Source of the DNA: an uncultured Pseudomonadota bacterium | GTDB taxonomy: Bacteria; Myxococcota_A; UBA796; GCA-2862545 | DNA: 64,000 nucleotides | Reading direction: 5' to 3' | Assembly (NCBI GenBank): GCA_913061235.1 | Contig: CAJXTB010000005.1 | Coordinates: 248,001-312,000 of the forward strand | Shown: piece by piece, positions 62,450-64,000 of the stretch | Layout of the letters: every line of letters starts with the position of its first letter | How positions within the stretch are numbered: the stretch's first letter is position 1 | Translations under genes and position numbers: made by a program | Notes under the pieces: model-generated | What the model saw: the letters and a program-made list of their open reading frames with translations, nothing else | Told to the model about the DNA's origin: nothing | Databases searched by the model: none

Positions 62450-62923
62450 CTAGCCTTCCAGCGTGCGGAGCAAGGAGACCATCTCAATGGCGGCCATACC
62501 AGCGTCGGCACCCTTGTTGCCGGCCTTGGTGCCTGAGCGCTCAATCGCCTGCTCGATCGTGTCGGTAGTCAACACGCCGAAGATGATCGGTACGCCAGTA
62601 TCTAGGCCGACCTGACCCACACCCTTCGCGACTTCGTTGGCGACAAAGTCAAAGTGTGGCGTCGAGCCTCGAATCACGGCGCCGAGCGAAATGACCGCCG
62701 CGTAGCGACCAGACCGAGCAGCTGCCTGGCAGACCATTGGAATCTCGAACGCGCCTGGCGCCCAGATGACATCCACACGGGTGTCAGGGTCAATGCCATG
62801 CCGACGCAACACGTCTTCACAGCCGGAAATGAGCGGCTCAGTGATGAAGGTGTTGAACCGGCCGGCGACAATGGCGAACTTGCCACCAGGGTCAGTGAGG
62901 TGGCCTTCGAGGACGCGTGACAT
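62450..62923 (-). CDS. ribH: 6,7-dimethyl-8-ribityllumazine synthase
   Basis: 157 residues; condenses ArP with dihydroxybutanone phosphate in riboflavin synthesis. Motifs: [42 protein letters not shown] and the C-terminal N-K-G-A-D-A. ATG with AGGAG upstream. Follows ribB by 65 bp. Confidence 0.97.
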   Translation of the reverse strand: MSRVLEGHLTDPGGKFAIVAGRFNTFITEPLISGCEDVLRRHGIDPDTRVDVIWAPGAFEIPMVCQAAARSGRYAAVISLGAVIRGSTPHFDFVANEVAKGVGQVGLDTGVPIIFGVLTTDTIEQAIERSGTKAGNKGADAGMAAIEMVSLLRTLEG

Positions 62924-62988
62924 TCTGGACTCCTATCGAGCCCGCCGCGTATCGTGTACAGCGGGCAAGGTCGATGTCCCTGACGTTG

Positions 62989-64000
62989 TCAGACGTCCAG
63001 CGACACACGCTCGACGATGTTTAGGCCGTAGGACTCGATGCCTACGATGGGTCGCGTGCTGCTAGTGAGCAGTCGCAAGTCCTTGCAACCTAGATCAACC
63101 AGGATCTGGCATCCCGCCCCCAGGTCCCGCAACGCTTCCGCTGTGGCTCGTGGCAGCTCTGGCTTGGTCCCAGCAAAGTCACGACGCCACGCGGCTTCGA
63201 GCTCTGGCGCACCACCACCATTTTGGTGCATCAGAACCAAAGCACCGCCGTGCTTGGCAATCTCTGCCATGGCGGCTTGTGCCTGGCGCGCGGCCTTCGA
63301 CACCGGCTCACCAAGGAAAGACCATGGAGGAGGTGACGCTTGAACGCGAACGGTGGTCATTCCGCTGCCGATCTCGCCCTGCCACAGAGCCATGTGGTGC
63401 TCTCCACGCATACCTTCGTACAGGCGAGAATTGAAGGTACCAAGTCCAGGAACCTCAACGGTGCCATCTTCAACGGGGGTCACAATGCGCTCATTGCGCA
63501 TGCGGTACTTGATGAGGTCTGCCACCGCGACAATGCGCATGTTGTGCTCTGCGCCGAACTTCATCAGGTCAGGCATACGAGCCATCTCGCCGTCATCACG
63601 GATGATCTCGCAGATGACTCCGGCTGGCATCAGGCCAGACATGCGCGCGAGGTCTACAGAGCCTTCGGTCTGGCCGACACGCTCAAGGACACCGCCAGCA
63701 CGAGCACGTAGCGGGAACATGTGGCCTGGGGTCACAATGTCGCGTGGGGTCGCATCTGGCTGAATCGCAGCACGAATGGTCTCGGCTCTGTCCGCAGAGC
63801 TGATGCCGGTCGTGACGTTGTGACGGGCTTCAATGCTCACGGTGAACGCGGTCTCGTAGGCACTCTGATTGTTCGTCGCCATCATGGGCAACGCAAGACG
63901 TTCGATCTGCTCGTTGGTCATGGACAAGCAGACCAAGCCACGAGCATGCATGACCATGAAGGTGATGGCTTCTGGCGTACACATCTCGGCGGCGATGACG
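62989..64000 (-). CDS. ribB: RibB fused to degenerate GTP cyclohydrolase II domain (RibBX-like), partial
   Basis: The 5' end lies beyond base 64000; the frame continues upstream of the visible start (V-I-A-A-E-M-C-T-P-E-A-I-T). The visible part contains most of dihydroxybutanone-phosphate synthase (T-P-G-H-M-F-P-L-R-A, T-E-G-S-V-D-L-A-R, A-G-V-I-C-E-I-I). It continues into a cyclohydrolase-II-like domain without the zinc motif (C-L-T-G-D...C-x-C): the region reads A-S-P-P-P-W-S-F-L-G-E-P. The C-terminal G-A-G-C-Q-I-L-V-D-L-G and Y-G-L-N-I-V-E-R remain. So it probably has only RibB activity, as described for RibBX proteins. Confidence 0.9.
   Translation of the reverse strand, partial: VIAAEMCTPEAITFMVMHARGLVCLSMTNEQIERLALPMMATNNQSAYETAFTVSIEARHNVTTGISSADRAETIRAAIQPDATPRDIVTPGHMFPLRARAGGVLERVGQTEGSVDLARMSGLMPAGVICEIIRDDGEMARMPDLMKFGAEHNMRIVAVADLIKYRMRNERIVTPVEDGTVEVPGLGTFNSRLYEGMRGEHHMALWQGEIGSGMTTVRVQASPPPWSFLGEPVSKAARQAQAAMAEIAKHGGALVLMHQNGGGAPELEAAWRRDFAGTKPELPRATAEALRDLGAGCQILVDLGCKDLRLLTSSTRPIVGIESYGLNIVERVSLDV

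Overview
The window looks like part of the chromosome of an uncultured deltaproteobacterial-type Gram-negative bacterium, most likely a Myxococcota relative. GC content is roughly 60 % by eye. It carries many secreted lipoproteins with clear lipoboxes, NtrC-type activators, a Glt/Nfs-like trans-envelope gene cluster, a paired bacterial ArsA/Get3 system and LolA, PBP4 and outer-membrane beta-barrels. Coding is dense, with many 1-8 nt start/stop overlaps. There is no rRNA, CRISPR array, insertion sequence or prophage. One tRNA (Phe) is present. The assignment rests on gene content only.

Layout. 1-1.4 kb: the tail of an FtsB-like division gene and an ExbB/ExbD proton-channel pair. 1.5-3.7 kb: a membrane aminopeptidase and a sigma-70-family factor preceded by a consensus sigma-54 promoter. 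3.7-12.4 kb: glycine cleavage and one-carbon metabolism (gcvH-gcvP, folD-gcvT) interleaved with a peroxiredoxin and HtpG. 12.5-15.3 kb: a lipase-fold protein lacking its nucleophile, followed by two ArsA ATPases with complementary P-loop defects. 15.6-21.5 kb: secreted and outer-membrane proteins, a TlpA thioredoxin and an NtrC regulator. 21.5-25 kb: rpsP-khpA-rimM-trmD-rplS-yraN-rsmI, a ribosome and RNA-processing operon. 25-33 kb: an acyl-CoA carboxylase beta subunit, large surface lipoproteins (beta-helix, Kelch), pgeF and nadD. 33.3-42.2 kb: murI-ctp, a glycosyltransferase with rimO, lolA and ftsK.

42.5-56.8 kb: a minus-strand cluster encoding an outer-membrane barrel, an AgmX-type TonB-like protein, two ExbD subunits, an ExbB channel, three TPR proteins and small secreted proteins. 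By analogy with Myxococcus Glt/Nfs it should be a proton-motive-force-driven machine spanning the envelope. 56.9-60.3 kb: PBP4 (dacB), a second NtrC regulator and a small lipoprotein. 60.5-64 kb: tRNA-Phe, then a ribB-ribH-nusB-mazG-DUF2752 series and an iscA-fdx pair.

Most notable: (1) the pseudo-lipase/ArsA1/ArsA2 operon, in which each ATPase lacks a different key lysine; (2) two intergenic elements (10075-10209 and 15353-15483) of one architecture, inverted arrays of 7-bp units around a core of about 80 bp; (3) a KhpA whose GxxG loop reads GDDA; (4) the Glt/Nfs-like cluster with one Asp-bearing and one Asn-bearing ExbD; (5) structured leaders before ftsK and exbB; (6) the sigma-54 promoter of the alternative sigma gene. 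Coordinates of short sites may be off by one or two bases because they were counted by hand.
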